From assembly GCA_030248195.1 (NCBI GenBank), contig JASAND010004162.1, forward strand, positions 22,733-86,732: 64,000 bases of DNA, read 5' to 3'. Shown here piece after piece: positions 32,249 through 42,123 of the stretch (position 1 is the stretch's first letter; each line of letters begins with the position of its first letter). The stretch is from Trissonchulus latispiculum (taxonomy: Eukaryota > Nematoda > Enoplea > Enoplida > Ironidae). The translations under genes were made by a program, and so were the position numbers. The notes under the pieces are model-generated. The model was not told the origin of the DNA, did no database searches, and saw nothing but the letters and a program-made list of their open reading frames with translations.

Positions 32249-35200
32249 ATGTCTGATGATTTGAATCAGTTAGTTGCTATGGCTCAGGATGTGTTAGATC
32301 ATCAATGTGCCACTTGTGGTAAATCATTCAAAAAGAAGTTCCTGTTGAGGCGTCATGAGCGAACGGTACATACCGGTCGTACATGGCCTTGTCATCAATG
32401 TGGTAAATGTTTCTCCAGAAAGGATAGTTTGGAGCGGCATCTGCGGATCCATGAAAGAAAAAGGCCTAGGCAAGAAGATGCTGGGATATCTAAAAAGCCT
32501 TATCTGGATCCACAAGCTCTAACCGAATCTGATGAAGAGCTGTTAGAGATGCCAATGCCCATAATCGATGAACCGGATAATCTGACTGAATCAGACATAG
32601 AACTATTGGAAATGCCAATGCCAGAAACGCAGCAATCAGGGTATGATATTAGTCCTACCCAACAAGCATTCTACGGTTGGCTGCGGGGTTACAGGATAGA
32701 ACCAAGGCACTTTGTTGGTGATCTGGAGGTATTTCTTGGTGAGGTTCGGGAACAACTGGTTGGACTTTTGAATCAACAACGGGATGAGTTGGTGGGACTC
32801 AAGTTTTGGCTATGTACGAGGGTTCGTCTACGACGAGCTACGGACAAGCTGGAGGTGATGGAGGCACACTTTTGCTGTAAAGCAAAAGATGTACAGCTGG
32901 GCTCTCCTTTGGAAGAAGAGGTTAGCCATGGGGAAGAGGAAATTAAGAAGCATTTGGAGAGCTTCCTCAAGATGGGATCCAATTGGGTAGTAGACCAGGT
33001 CCTTCACATGGATGTCCAGGTGGCCCGCCATCGTCCTCTTGCTGGTTCCTCCTACAAGCCACTTCCTCGTTGGATTCAGTCAAAGAAGGCTGTTGTCAAC
33101 GTACAAAACAGCGACAATTTATGCTTCCTCTGGAGTGTTTTGGCTTCATTGCACCCAGTTGATCATGATCCTCAAAGAGTCACCAAGTACCTTGCCTTCG
33201 CAAACGAGCTCAAAACAGAAGGACTGGAAATGCCTATGAAACTGAAGGATGTCTACAAATTTGAACGCCTCAATTCCATTAGTATAAATGTATTTGGAGT
33301 GGAAGACAAATCTTTTCTACCCTTATATCTATCTAAGAATACTTATGATAATCATATTGATCTGCTTCTGCATGACGGTCACTACTGTTGTATCAAGGAT
33401 CTTGATCGATTACTGAGTGATCAGCGTGGAGGACATAAGAGGAAGTATTTCTGTCGTAGATGTCTTCTACCTCAATACAGTTCACAGAAGCTGAAGGATC
33501 ACGTGGAGCGGTGCCTTGTCAATAAACCGAGCAAGGTGACAATGCCAACTGATGACACTTTGCAGTTTAAGAACTATCATCGACGTCTCAGAAGCCCTCT
33601 TACTGTGTATGCCGATTTTGAGTGTCTAACTGAGAAATTAGATACATGTCAACCGACTCCGTCTAAGTCATCCACAACTACTTATCAAAAACACACAGCC
33701 TGTGGTTATGGACTTGTTGCTGTCAACCAGTGTTGTGGAGAGTCGACGAAGGTTATTGGAAAACCTTCGGTCTATCGAGGTCCAGACTGTGTTCCGAAAT
33801 TTCTTGATGAAATTATTGATATTGCAGAGAGTCATAATATTCTGCTCAATGACCCTGCACCTCTTCAACTGACTGAAGATGAAAACAGTTGTTTCAAAGA
33901 AACTCAGAATTGCCATCTTTGCGGGAAGATTCTTCAGTGGGACAGGGTACGAGATCATTGTCATCTATGTGGGGCATTTCGAGGTGCTGCTCACAATAAA
34001 TGCAACCAACAACATCGTCTAAACAGAGATATCACTGTTGTTTTCCATAACCTCAGACGATATGATGGTCATATAATCATGCAGGAAATTGGCAATGTAT
34101 CAAAAGATAGAAAGCTAAAAATGAATGCTGTTGCCAAGGGAATGGAAGACTATCTTAGTTTTTCTCTGAAGAAGACGTCTGTGAAAGAAGGAGATGACAG
34201 CGATGATGAGTCAGAGGAAGAAAAGTTGATTGGTGGGTATGGTCGGGAGTCTGCATCTTGGAGAATTCGATTCATAGACAGTTGTCAGTTCCTGATGGCC
34301 TCCTTGGATACTTTGGTTGGCAACCTCAAAATCACTCAGTTGCAGATACTTTCTGCAAGCTTCCCTGATCCATCCAAGGTGTCCCTATTGACTCGGAAGG
34401 GTGTCTACCCATACGATTACATGGACTCTTGGAAACGATTTGATGAAGTTGGACTTCCACAAAAGGATGCATTTTACAGTCGTCTAACGGAACAGGACAT
34501 CTCTGACAGTGACTATGAACATGCCAATGTAGTATGGCAAAACTTTAGTTTACAAACTCTTGGTGCATATCATGACTTGTACCTATTAACTGATGTTTTG
34601 TTGCTGGCTGATGTGTTTGAGAACTTTAGAACTTTTTGTCTTCAGCATTACGGCTTGGATCCAATCCATTACATAACTTTACCTAGTTTTGGATGGGATG
34701 CTTGTCTTAAACTGACAGACGTTAGGCTAGAGCTTCTCAAAGACAGCGATCAGTATATGTATTTTGAACAGGGAATTCGTGGAGGTGTTTCGATGATTTC
34801 TCATCGCTATGCCAAAGCGAATAATCCCTATCTGAACAATTTTGATGATAGCTTGCCTATTTCCTACATTATGTATTTAGATGCTAATAATTTGTATGGC
34901 TGGGCTATGAGTCAAAAACAACCATGTGCAAATTTCCATTGGCTTTCACATAACGAAATTGACAAAATTGATTGGTCCACAATAGATGTGGATGGCGAGG
35001 AGGGATATGTTTTGGAAGTTGATTTGGGGTATCCGAAAAACCTTCACCCACTGCACAATGGTTATCCACTTGCTCCTGAAAAACTTTTAATCTCTGATGA
35101 TATGTTGTCACCATACTGTAAACAATTGAAAGCGGATCTCAGTGTTACTAGTGCAAAGGTGCACAAACTTGTACCCAATCTTTTACATAAGCAAAAATAC

Positions 35201-36136
35201 ATAATACATTTTCGTAACTTAAAACTTTATTTATCTTTGGGTTTAAAACTGAAGCATGTGCACCGTGTCCTGGCATTTCGTCAGTCAGCCTGGATGCAAA
35301 AGTATATCAACTTTAATACTGAGATGCGCAAAGTAGCTAAGTCTGATTTTGAAAAGAATTTGTTTAAATTGCTGAATAATTCTGTGTTTGGAAAAACAAT
35401 GGAAAATGTCCGTCAATATATTAATGTGGAACTTGTATCTGATCAGGCTCGATTCGCCAAATTGGTATCAAATCCTCGTTTTGAGCGGGCAACTGCTTTT
35501 AATGAGGACTTGGTAGCAGTTTGTATGAGTCGAGCGACAGTCGAGCTCAACAAACCCATATATGTTGGGTTTACTGTGCTTGATTTGTCAAAGCTGCTCA
35601 TGTACGATTTCCATTATAATTATATTGTCCCTAAATATAATGATAAATGTAAATTATTGTTCACTGATACTGATAGTTTATGTTATTTTATTGAGTCTAA
35701 TGATGTATATAAGGATATGTATACTGATTCCTATTTATTTGACTTTAGTGACTATCCTTCCGATCATTTTTTGTTTTCCACAACCAATAAAAAGGTAATG
35801 GGGAAAATGAAAGATGAGACGAACGGTAGTCCCATTTCTGAGTTTTGTGGTCTGCGGGCTAAAATGTACAGTATTTTGTGCGGTGGGGAAGCTAAAAAGA
35901 GGGCTAAAGGGGTTAAAAAGTATGTGGTAAAACGTTATCTGAACCATTCTGATTATGTTGAAACTTTGTTTGATAAATCCCTTCGTCGAAATGTAATGAA
36001 TATGATCAGAAGCGATAAGCACCAACTATTCACTTTAACTTCTAACAAAATTAGCTTGTCAGCTTTTGATGATAAGCGTTACATTTTGGATGATGGGATT
36101 AGTAGTTTGTCATATGGTCATTGTGATGTTGTTTAG
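32249..36136 (+). CDS. polB: Family-B DNA polymerase, Polinton/adintovirus type, with N-terminal C2H2 zinc fingers and endonuclease-VII-like insert
   Basis: One intact frame of 1295 residues. Two C2H2 fingers: C20-C23-H36-H41 and C48-C51-H64-H68, then a basic KRPRQ and two copies of TESD-x-ELLEMPMP (residues 92-125). The exonuclease domain has Exo I DFE (about 456), Exo II RRYDGH (about 603) and Exo III YHDLYLLTDV (about 774). Between Exo I and II is a Cys-rich finger and RDHCHLCGAFRGAAHNKCN (about 567-585), like phage endonuclease VII His-Me motifs that are common in this polymerase group. Palm motifs: A YLDANNLYG (about 875), B LLNNSVFGKTMEN (about 1041), C TDTDS (about 1139). All catalytic acids are present, so it may be active. 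It copies linear DNA, by family probably protein-primed. AATAAA at 36149. No integrase, ATPase or capsid gene is recognisable nearby, unlike complete Polintons. Confidence 0.93.
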   Translation: MSDDLNQLVAMAQDVLDHQCATCGKSFKKKFLLRRHERTVHTGRTWPCHQCGKCFSRKDSLERHLRIHERKRPRQEDAGISKKPYLDPQALTESDEELLEMPMPIIDEPDNLTESDIELLEMPMPETQQSGYDISPTQQAFYGWLRGYRIEPRHFVGDLEVFLGEVREQLVGLLNQQRDELVGLKFWLCTRVRLRRATDKLEVMEAHFCCKAKDVQLGSPLEEEVSHGEEEIKKHLESFLKMGSNWVVDQVLHMDVQVARHRPLAGSSYKPLPRWIQSKKAVVNVQNSDNLCFLWSVLASLHPVDHDPQRVTKYLAFANELKTEGLEMPMKLKDVYKFERLNSISINVFGVEDKSFLPLYLSKNTYDNHIDLLLHDGHYCCIKDLDRLLSDQRGGHKRKYFCRRCLLPQYSSQKLKDHVERCLVNKPSKVTMPTDDTLQFKNYHRRLRSPLTVYADFECLTEKLDTCQPTPSKSSTTTYQKHTACGYGLVAVNQCCGESTKVIGKPSVYRGPDCVPKFLDEIIDIAESHNILLNDPAPLQLTEDENSCFKETQNCHLCGKILQWDRVRDHCHLCGAFRGAAHNKCNQQHRLNRDITVVFHNLRRYDGHIIMQEIGNVSKDRKLKMNAVAKGMEDYLSFSLKKTSVKEGDDSDDESEEEKLIGGYGRESASWRIRFIDSCQFLMASLDTLVGNLKITQLQILSASFPDPSKVSLLTRKGVYPYDYMDSWKRFDEVGLPQKDAFYSRLTEQDISDSDYEHANVVWQNFSLQTLGAYHDLYLLTDVLLLADVFENFRTFCLQHYGLDPIHYITLPSFGWDACLKLTDVRLELLKDSDQYMYFEQGIRGGVSMISHRYAKANNPYLNNFDDSLPISYIMYLDANNLYGWAMSQKQPCANFHWLSHNEIDKIDWSTIDVDGEEGYVLEVDLGYPKNLHPLHNGYPLAPEKLLISDDMLSPYCKQLKADLSVTSAKVHKLVPNLLHKQKYIIHFRNLKLYLSLGLKLKHVHRVLAFRQSAWMQKYINFNTEMRKVAKSDFEKNLFKLLNNSVFGKTMENVRQYINVELVSDQARFAKLVSNPRFERATAFNEDLVAVCMSRATVELNKPIYVGFTVLDLSKLLMYDFHYNYIVPKYNDKCKLLFTDTDSLCYFIESNDVYKDMYTDSYLFDFSDYPSDHFLFSTTNKKVMGKMKDETNGSPISEFCGLRAKMYSILCGGEAKKRAKGVKKYVVKRYLNHSDYVETLFDKSLRRNVMNMIRSDKHQLFTLTSNKISLSAFDDKRYILDDGISSLSYGHCDVV

Positions 36137-36148
36137 TTTGTTGTTGTC

Positions 36149-36154
36149 AATAAA
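36149..36154 (+). terminator. Polyadenylation signal of the polymerase gene
   Basis: AATAAA 13 bases after the TAG stop, followed by a GTTTG/T-rich downstream element. Confidence 0.75.
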
Positions 36155-36179
36155 GAAACACCAACGAGTTTGCCTTTTT

Positions 36180-36185
36180 TTTATT
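36180..36185 (-). terminator. Polyadenylation signal of the Maelstrom-like gene
   Basis: AATAAA on minus, about 60 bases after the stop of the convergent ORF. The two genes end tail to tail with about 100 bases between stops, a compact virus-like arrangement. Confidence 0.65.
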
Positions 36186-36242
36186 GAATAAGATAAGTAC
36201 AACAATCATAGTATATACATTAGCAAGCATAATCAGTAAGTG

Positions 36243-36776
36243 TCATTCACTGTCCATTTCTTCATTCAGGAAAAATTGTAGCAGTTGATGAGCTCGGTGA
36301 GCTGAGCAGTATTTAGCTCCATCTCTTAGCATGTGGTCCGGACAGCAGGTATTGCCTTCGTCATCATGCATTAGCATGTAGCTGGGAACCCCCAATGTGC
36401 CAGCCTCAATAACCCTGATAACATTTCCCCTGGTCATCAACCCAGATCGAATAAGGTTCCACTGGGAAATACCCTTGGTTATAACCTTGTCAACATTAGC
36501 CTCCTTCAGGATGTTGGAGATGAGGTCCATTGCTTGATCCCAGGTTCGTAGGTGAGGACTGTAATCCCAGTCGAAACATGATCGCCTGGTGACGTAGTGG
36601 ATTGACTCCTGTTGATTTGATGTTAGTTTCTTCAGATCGTAGGGAGCTCGGATAAACAAATGATGTATATCCGGCTGATGGGACTTGTGTTGTTGAATCA
36701 GAACAGTAACCTCCAACGGAATATCTCCAAGTTTCGGAACACCAATGCAAGCAACAGCAATGAATGCAGTAGACAT
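36243..36776 (-). CDS. Maelstrom/DnaQ-H-like protein (putative exonuclease fold), 177 codons
   Basis: Starts MSTAFIAVACIGVP. The C-terminal part has the spacing C-x2-H-x7-C (CPDHMLRDGAKYC) followed by SAHRAHQLLQFF. This matches the Cys-His-Cys part of the Glu-Cys-His-Cys signature of the Maelstrom domain, a DnaQ-H-like 3'-5' exonuclease fold. An N-terminal strand with Glu (IPLEVTVLI) could supply the Glu, and the helix-strand pattern between (DQAMDLISNIL, VDKVITKG) fits an RNase-H-like fold. This is a motif-level argument. The gene converges on the polymerase and has its own TATA box (36804-36811) and AATAAA, so it is probably a gene of the same element. Alternative: a Zn-binding protein of unrelated fold. 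Confidence 0.6.
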   Translation of the reverse strand: MSTAFIAVACIGVPKLGDIPLEVTVLIQQHKSHQPDIHHLFIRAPYDLKKLTSNQQESIHYVTRRSCFDWDYSPHLRTWDQAMDLISNILKEANVDKVITKGISQWNLIRSGLMTRGNVIRVIEAGTLGVPSYMLMHDDEGNTCCPDHMLRDGAKYCSAHRAHQLLQFFLNEEMDSE

Positions 36777-36803
36777 GACTGAAAATTTACCTTTGTGGAG
36801 TTG

Positions 36804-36811
36804 TATTTATA
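36804..36811 (-). promoter_or_regulatory. TATA box of the Maelstrom-like gene
   Basis: TATAAATA on minus, 28-35 bases upstream of the ATG at 36776. This implies a very short 5' leader. Confidence 0.6.
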
Positions 36812-38155
36812 GGTAGGAAAGTAGGTTAACGAAACTGGTTTAAACTGGTTATATTGAATCATTGTATTGGTATTATGAGGTGTTCCAAGCGCCACAACTA
36901 TTTTGAATAGTTGAATATGGGTGGTAGAATGCGCAAACAACGCAGTTGACAAATGAAGTAACTTTCACATGAAGCGCCACCAGAACCACTTGCACCACTG
37001 CGTCAGAATCGGTATTTTTATACTACTCCCACCCTGAACTTTTTTAATTTGATATGTTGGCTAACGTTGTGGGGAAAAGTAGGTCTCTCCGACGATGTCG
37101 TGCCAACCCGTTCGTAGCCCCCCCCCTTAATTAGTAATCCATGATTTCAAGCCTAATAAAAGCAGTAATCCTTAAAGCTGCAATCACAAAACCCAGTAAT
37201 CCACAACACCGGAAACACATAACTCAGTAATCCATGACGCCGCGAAAAGTAAAGGCAGTAATTCATAGCGCATCGACTCAAAAAGTCAGTAATCCATAAA
37301 GCCGATACCAATTTTTTGGGATCATTCAATGTTTCTCGGAATAGTTTTCTTAAAACCATTTTCGCAAGAATGCACAAACGGTTATGTCAAAAAATGCAAA
37401 CTACATTGTTGCAAACTTTTCAACTGCAAAAAGCTTATCAATAAGCATTTTGCGTCTTGCGAAGAATTTAGCCATAATCTATCGTAATCCTCGTTAAACT
37501 TACAAAGGCTTAGCTGTTTATCTTTTAAAAAATGGTACACGCTGTTTGTTTATTGATATGATTCCATTCAATGTTCAAGAATTTAAAGATTCTGTTGACG
37601 GAATTGCATTAGCAAAGTTTTTAAACTCAGAATTTTGTTTTCGTCTCGATTTTAAAAATATTTTTTACCTTATGGATCAATCCCGAAATTAACAATATTT
37701 GTAACGAAACTTTGCAGAATATCCAATTAATTTGGTTGATTTAAATCATATAATTCTTCTAAAAACGTTTTTCGCAAAGCATACACAAATAGCAATTTGA
37801 AATATATATTGCAAAACTACCATTTTTCTAAAATTTTCAACTAACAAGTTGTCTATGAAAATTTACGATATATTTAACTTTAATCAATCGTAACCAACGT
37901 TAATGCTTCACTGTGTTTGCTTTGAATATTACTGCACCACAATAATACTGAAGTAAGCATCGCATAGACGCTTTTTTGTTTATTGATGTATACTGACTTT
38001 ATTCAAAATTCAAAAATTTACAGATGCAATTTGCACAAGAAATGCATTAGCGCTAGATGCTTTGGTTAAATTTAACAGATGCCAAATTAATCTTTTTAAA
38101 CGTTTCCATTCAACGAATAAATCCGTAATTGCAAAACATTCTCCAACTTCTGGGG
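36812..38155. other. Flank of the polymerase cluster; AT-rich spacer with one minisatellite
   Basis: Apart from the CAGTAATCC minisatellite (37128-37310) this is AT-rich DNA with AAGCATTT- and TTTTAAAA-rich patches and no exon or transposon end. Any right terminus of the polymerase element should lie near 36960-37110, but no convincing inverted repeat was found. Confidence 0.5.
37128..37310. repeat. Minisatellite with CAGTAATCCAT core, about 6 units of ~35 bp
   Basis: AGTAATCC recurs at about 37132, 37170, 37193, 37225 and 37291, with a variant at 37257 (AGTAATTC). Spacing is 20-40 bases. Units also share AAAGCCG or ACGCCG blocks. Confidence 0.7.
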
Positions 38156-38163
38156 GGCTCCAA

Positions 38164-39626
38164 CAGGGTTTTTTTGCGTCCAGATGTGCGCCTGGACGCA
38201 AAGTTTCTTATCTAGACGCAATGAAATTTTAATGGGACGCAAGCTAGACGCAACATTATTTCGGGAGAAAATTCACTTTTGTAAGAGTAAAAACTTTAAA
38301 TGTTTCCAGTACCAATTTTTCCCGTTTTTCAAAAAATTTCTTCGGGTCCTGGGGGCTCCGCCCCCAGACCTCCGGTGTTTCCAAACTTTGTCATGGAATG
38401 CCAAGGTGCGAGGTCATGCCTCAATGTTCCTACTCAGTGTTATTTGTTAAGTTGTTGTCCACGGGCATCCATATCAGATCTTTTCGAACTCGTACATTTC
38501 ACTTCAATAAATATATAGATCTTACTAGATGCATAATCGTGAACATTTATATTGTTCTCATTCAACAGGTCATTCAGGATCAAGATTAGTATATAGTAAA
38601 GTAAAACCTCGAAATTAACAAATTTGTAACTGTAGCAAAAGCAGAATATCCAAATTTTTTTGGTTCCTCCAGAAAATAGTTTTTCGCAAAAAATATACAA
38701 ATGGCAATTTGAAATAATGCAAAACTACTATTTTTCTAAAATTTTCAAATACAAAAGTCCTATGTACGTGATTTCACGATGAATTTATTGTAACTAGCGT
38801 TAATAGTATATATTTACAAATGTTTTGTGTCACTGTTTTGCCGTTGAATAATGCAGCACGAAGCATACACGCTTCTTTGTTTATTGATACTGACTTATTC
38901 AAATCTTACAGATGCAATTAATACAGAAATGCATTAGCGTTAGAAACTTTAGTGAGAAGAGATGTAACATTTGACAAATTAACCTTTTTAAACATTTCCA
39001 CAACAGATTTAATCCGCTATCTCAAAAAATCTCCAACTTCTGGGGGGCTCCGCCCCCAGACCCCCCGGTACTCATTTGCAAGTTTGTTATCAAGGATCAG
39101 TAGTTCTCAGAGTTTTCGAAACCGAATGTATGTTTTAATGTTTACTACCTTTCTTTTCAATGATATTCCTAAATATTTCATAATTTTTTAAAACTTTAGT
39201 TAGTTTAACTGACATAATGTGTGTCAATAATGTCGAAAATTACTCAAGACATTCATTAGGTGCAACAGATGCCAAATAAAATCTTTTTAAACATTTCCAC
39301 TGCGGATTATTCTATAATTTCAAAAAATTTTTCAACTTATGGGGGGCTCCGCCCCCCAGACCCCCCGCCGTGTGTCTTGGCGCATCTACATATTCTGCAG
39401 GCTATCTTGTAATCGTGCATTACAGTTAAGCAGCCGCTAACTTTCTAAATAGTCTAAATAGCGTTACAATGCAGGAATTATCGAAATTTGTATAAATAAA
39501 GCAATTTTTGCACTAAAAACACGCTAAAACAAGAATTCCGCCTGGACGCAAAATTGCTTAACGGGACGCAACTTAAATTTAGCGGGACGCAAGGTTGACG
39601 CAAATCCGAAAACCAAAAAAACCCTG
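38164..39626. mobile_element. hAT-like non-autonomous element with CAGGGTTTTTTT ends and 8-bp duplication
   Basis: Ends CAGGGTTTTTTT and AAAAAAACCCTG are inverted, flanked by perfect 8-base repeats GGCTCCAA at 38156-38163 and 39627-39634. Both subterminal regions contain many copies of GACGCAA / GGACGCAA. Internally, a block containing GGGGGGCTCCGCCCCC with CAGACC recurs (about 38350, 39040, 39345), so the element has grown by internal duplication or captured flanking repeat. No transposase ORF. Confidence 0.82.
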
Positions 39627-39754
39627 GGCTCCAATCCCCAGACCCCATGCCTATTTACAATAACCTTTTCAGGGACCAACCAGTATATAGGTCTCAGAGT
39701 TTTCGAAACAGAATTTATGTTTCAATACATGCTACCTTTCTTCTCTGATATTAA

Positions 39755-40132
39755 CAAGAGTACATAATAACTAAGAGTGCGACAAGCGTCACACTCTTAG
39801 TTATTAAGGCCGGGGACATCATCTGCACGATAACGGCTAACCCCCTACACAAATTAGACCCCAGTGACCCCTCCCACAAATGAGTACCTGGTACACATTT
39901 GTGTACCATCACTCGCTTGTACGTTTATGTGTGGCTGGACACTTTTGAGCTTCAACACATAAACATACAAGCGAGTGATGGTACACAAATGTGTACCAGG
40001 TACTCATTTGTGGGAGGGGTCACTGGGGTCTAATTTGTGTAGGGGGTTAGCCGTTATCGTGCAGATGATGGCCCCGGCCTTAATAACTAAGAGTGTGGCG
40101 CTTGTCACACTCTTAGTTATTATGTACTCTTG
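39755..40132. mobile_element. 378-bp near-perfect palindrome, 7-bp target-site duplication
   Basis: Ends CAAGAGTACATAATAACTAA and its reverse complement. The arms pair almost completely to a short centre near 39935-39955. Duplicated flank ATATTAA at 39748-39754 and 40133-40139. A diverged copy with the same length lies at 12731-13108. Each arm also carries a small internal palindrome, CACTCTTAGTTATTA against TAATAACTAAGAGTG. Confidence 0.85.
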
Positions 40133-40728
40133 ATATTAATGATATTAATTTACGTAATAACTGTTTCATTAATTTTTTGAACAATAAAAACCATCGGAAT
40201 GCACCACTAGTATCAAAAATTAGCCATGATATGCGCTTAAGATACAGTAGATGCCAAATTAATCTTTTTAAACATTTCCATTACGGATTTTACTGTAATT
40301 GAAAAAATTTTTCAACGCCCCCCCGTCATGTATATTGGACACATCTATACGTATCTTGCAATAGTGCATTGCTATTAGGCAGGATCAACGTTCTACTTGT
40401 CCCATACGATTAATGTTACATACTAAAGAAATTATCGAAATTTTAATAAATAAAACTATTTTTGCACAAAAAACACGAAAAACAATAATTTTTTCTGGAT
40501 GCAAAATTTCTTAACGGGACGCAAGGTTGACGCAAAAAATCTGAAAACCAAAAAAACCTGTTTCTAAAGAAACTGAAATCCTAAGGTTCTAAAGGTTTTT
40601 CTTGGATTTATTTAGAATTTAGAGCTTAAAATTTCTGATTTCTATTCTTGAATGTTCGAAAATAGAGGATATATAATTAAAAAATTTTATTTTCGAATAT
40701 TTGAAACTTCTTGTGAAAGAAAAATTCC
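40133..40728. repeat. Right-end fragment of a second CAGGGTTTTT/GACGCAA element, plus spacer
   Basis: 40480-40556 repeats the right end of the element at 38164-39626: GGGACGCAAGGTTGACGCAA, then AAAACCAAAAAAACCTG. Upstream, 40240-40320 repeats its TTTTTAAACATTTCCA block. The 5' part of this copy is missing or scrambled. The remainder to 40728 has nothing recognisable. Confidence 0.6.
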
Positions 40729-41420
40729 GGATCTTTAACTTTATCCCCCCTCCCCCAACAGAAGTTGGTCAACTTCAAAGGCTTATTGAAAGAGATCAAC
40801 AGAACTTTAGAGTATGATTTATACTTATACATCGTTGGAATGCTCGAGATGTGATCTATTTAATGGTGTAAGAGTTTTTAGACGATGTTAGATAGGTGTA
40901 GTCATACATGAATTTCGGTAAAGTGCAACTTACTACCTTAACAAATTGCATGAAAAGGGAATTAGATAGTACAAAGTTCTTGAATAAAGAAAATACGGAA
41001 AGAATCAAGATAAAACAATAGCAGAAAGCAGAAACCGTAAAATACAAATTGAAATCTGAATTAAGAATTCTAGTCTAAATTAATCGCAAACTAAAAGTCT
41101 ACCTGTTTCCGGTCGGCTTATAGAGAGAGGATTACGATTACCGCCCAACATTTCAATGGTGTAAAGCAGTTAGCTGTAGCTTGCTGCTATAAAAAGTTAA
41201 GCTTAACAAACTATCAGTTACCGCTTTTTGCAATTTTTGGTAGTCTTTTAAGCTTAACTTTTTATAGCAGCAAGCTACAGCAAACTGCTTTACACCATTA
41301 AATATGGCACATCTCGATCATTCCAACGATGTATAAATCATACTCTATAGCTCTGTTGATCTCTTGCAATACGGCTTTGAAGTTGACCAACCTTTGTTGA
41401 GGGGATAAGTTAAGAGATCC
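40729..41420. mobile_element. Foldback element with a nested insertion in its left arm
   Basis: Left arm GGATCTTTAACTTTATCCCC and the right-arm partner ending at GATCC near 41420. Inner pairing includes TTGGTCAACTTCAAAGGC, TACATCGTTGGAATG, and GTAGCTTGCTGCTATAAA against their complements, folding at about 41200. The left arm is split by about 290 bases (40872-41164) absent from the right arm. It has the same general plan as 28459-28854, including TTGCTGTAGCTTG-like blocks, so the two are related. Confidence 0.75.
40872..41164. mobile_element. Insertion flanked by a 10-bp direct repeat inside the foldback arm
   Basis: AATGGTGTAA occurs at 40862-40871 and again at 41155-41164. The sequence between them has no counterpart in the opposite arm, so it is a later insertion with a 10-base duplication. 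No inverted ends or ORF. Confidence 0.55.
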
Positions 41421-41682
41421 AAAACCCCGGACACAGGAAGCTTTCATGAGCCTACCTTCAAAATTTCAATTGAAATGGTTGAGCAGTTCTATGGCTGGGG
41501 GATGATTCCAAGTTTTTTCAATTTAATTCCTGTTAAGATTAAACAATTGAAGAAAATCAACACTACGACTACACTGTATTAGTGCCACTAGCAAATTCTT
41601 CATTATGTTCTCTTGCTATGATTTATCAACTTCTTCCCATTTTGTAAATTAAATCCGCTAATCCTAACTAAATTCCGTCCAC

Positions 41683-41688
41683 TTTATT
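41683..41688 (-). terminator. Polyadenylation signal of THADA
   Basis: AATAAA on minus, about 20 bases after the stop codon at 41707-41709. It supports the assigned C-terminal exon. Confidence 0.75.
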
Positions 41689-41706
41689 CCACATTACAAC
41701 AAATAT

Positions 41707-42123
41707 CTAAAAATTCATCATTACAATACAACAATCTCTGAGCAGGGTTAGTCCGTATACAGTAACGTAGTCAATATCATGATAGGCTGAAATAGTCGGC
41801 GACTTTCGGCACTGTTCATATTTATGCAAATTAGCTTCACACCAACCGAGCAATTTCAGCAAACTAGGATCTTCTGTTGCTGTCTTCGAGCACTTTTCGG
41901 CAGCAGTAAAGTCCGCAAAAACACAGGTTCGATCAAAGCACTTAGCACACTGAACTAAGTGAAAGCTATCCACACTTTGGCCGCCAGAAAACCCAGGCAG
42001 CTTAGAGGTTGCTCTAGAGCATAGTTGGTGGTAGAGCAGTCGAGCAAATTCCAGCAATTCGAAGGAAGGATTGACCTCCAAACAGTCAAAAACCCGGTCG
42101 CTTTCAAGGTTATCCGTTTGAGT
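41707..42123 (-). CDS. THADA: THADA exon e23 (terminal)
   Basis: 417 bases including the stop. VFDCLEVNPSFELLEFARLL and SLLKLLGWCEANL align with the C-terminal FAFCQVD-like and LLGWLLGE-like segments of vertebrate THADA. AATAAA follows. Confidence 0.92.
   Translation of the reverse strand, partial: TQTDNLESDRVFDCLEVNPSFELLEFARLLYHQLCSRATSKLPGFSGGQSVDSFHLVQCAKCFDRTCVFADFTAAEKCSKTATEDPSLLKLLGWCEANLHKYEQCRKSPTISAYHDIDYVTVYGLTLLRDCCIVMMNF

Noticed and set aside
30930..36995. GGTGCA...TGGTGGCG pieces as terminal inverted repeats of the polymerase element
   Set aside because: Only about 20 loosely matching bases, no target duplication and no AG-type Polinton terminus.
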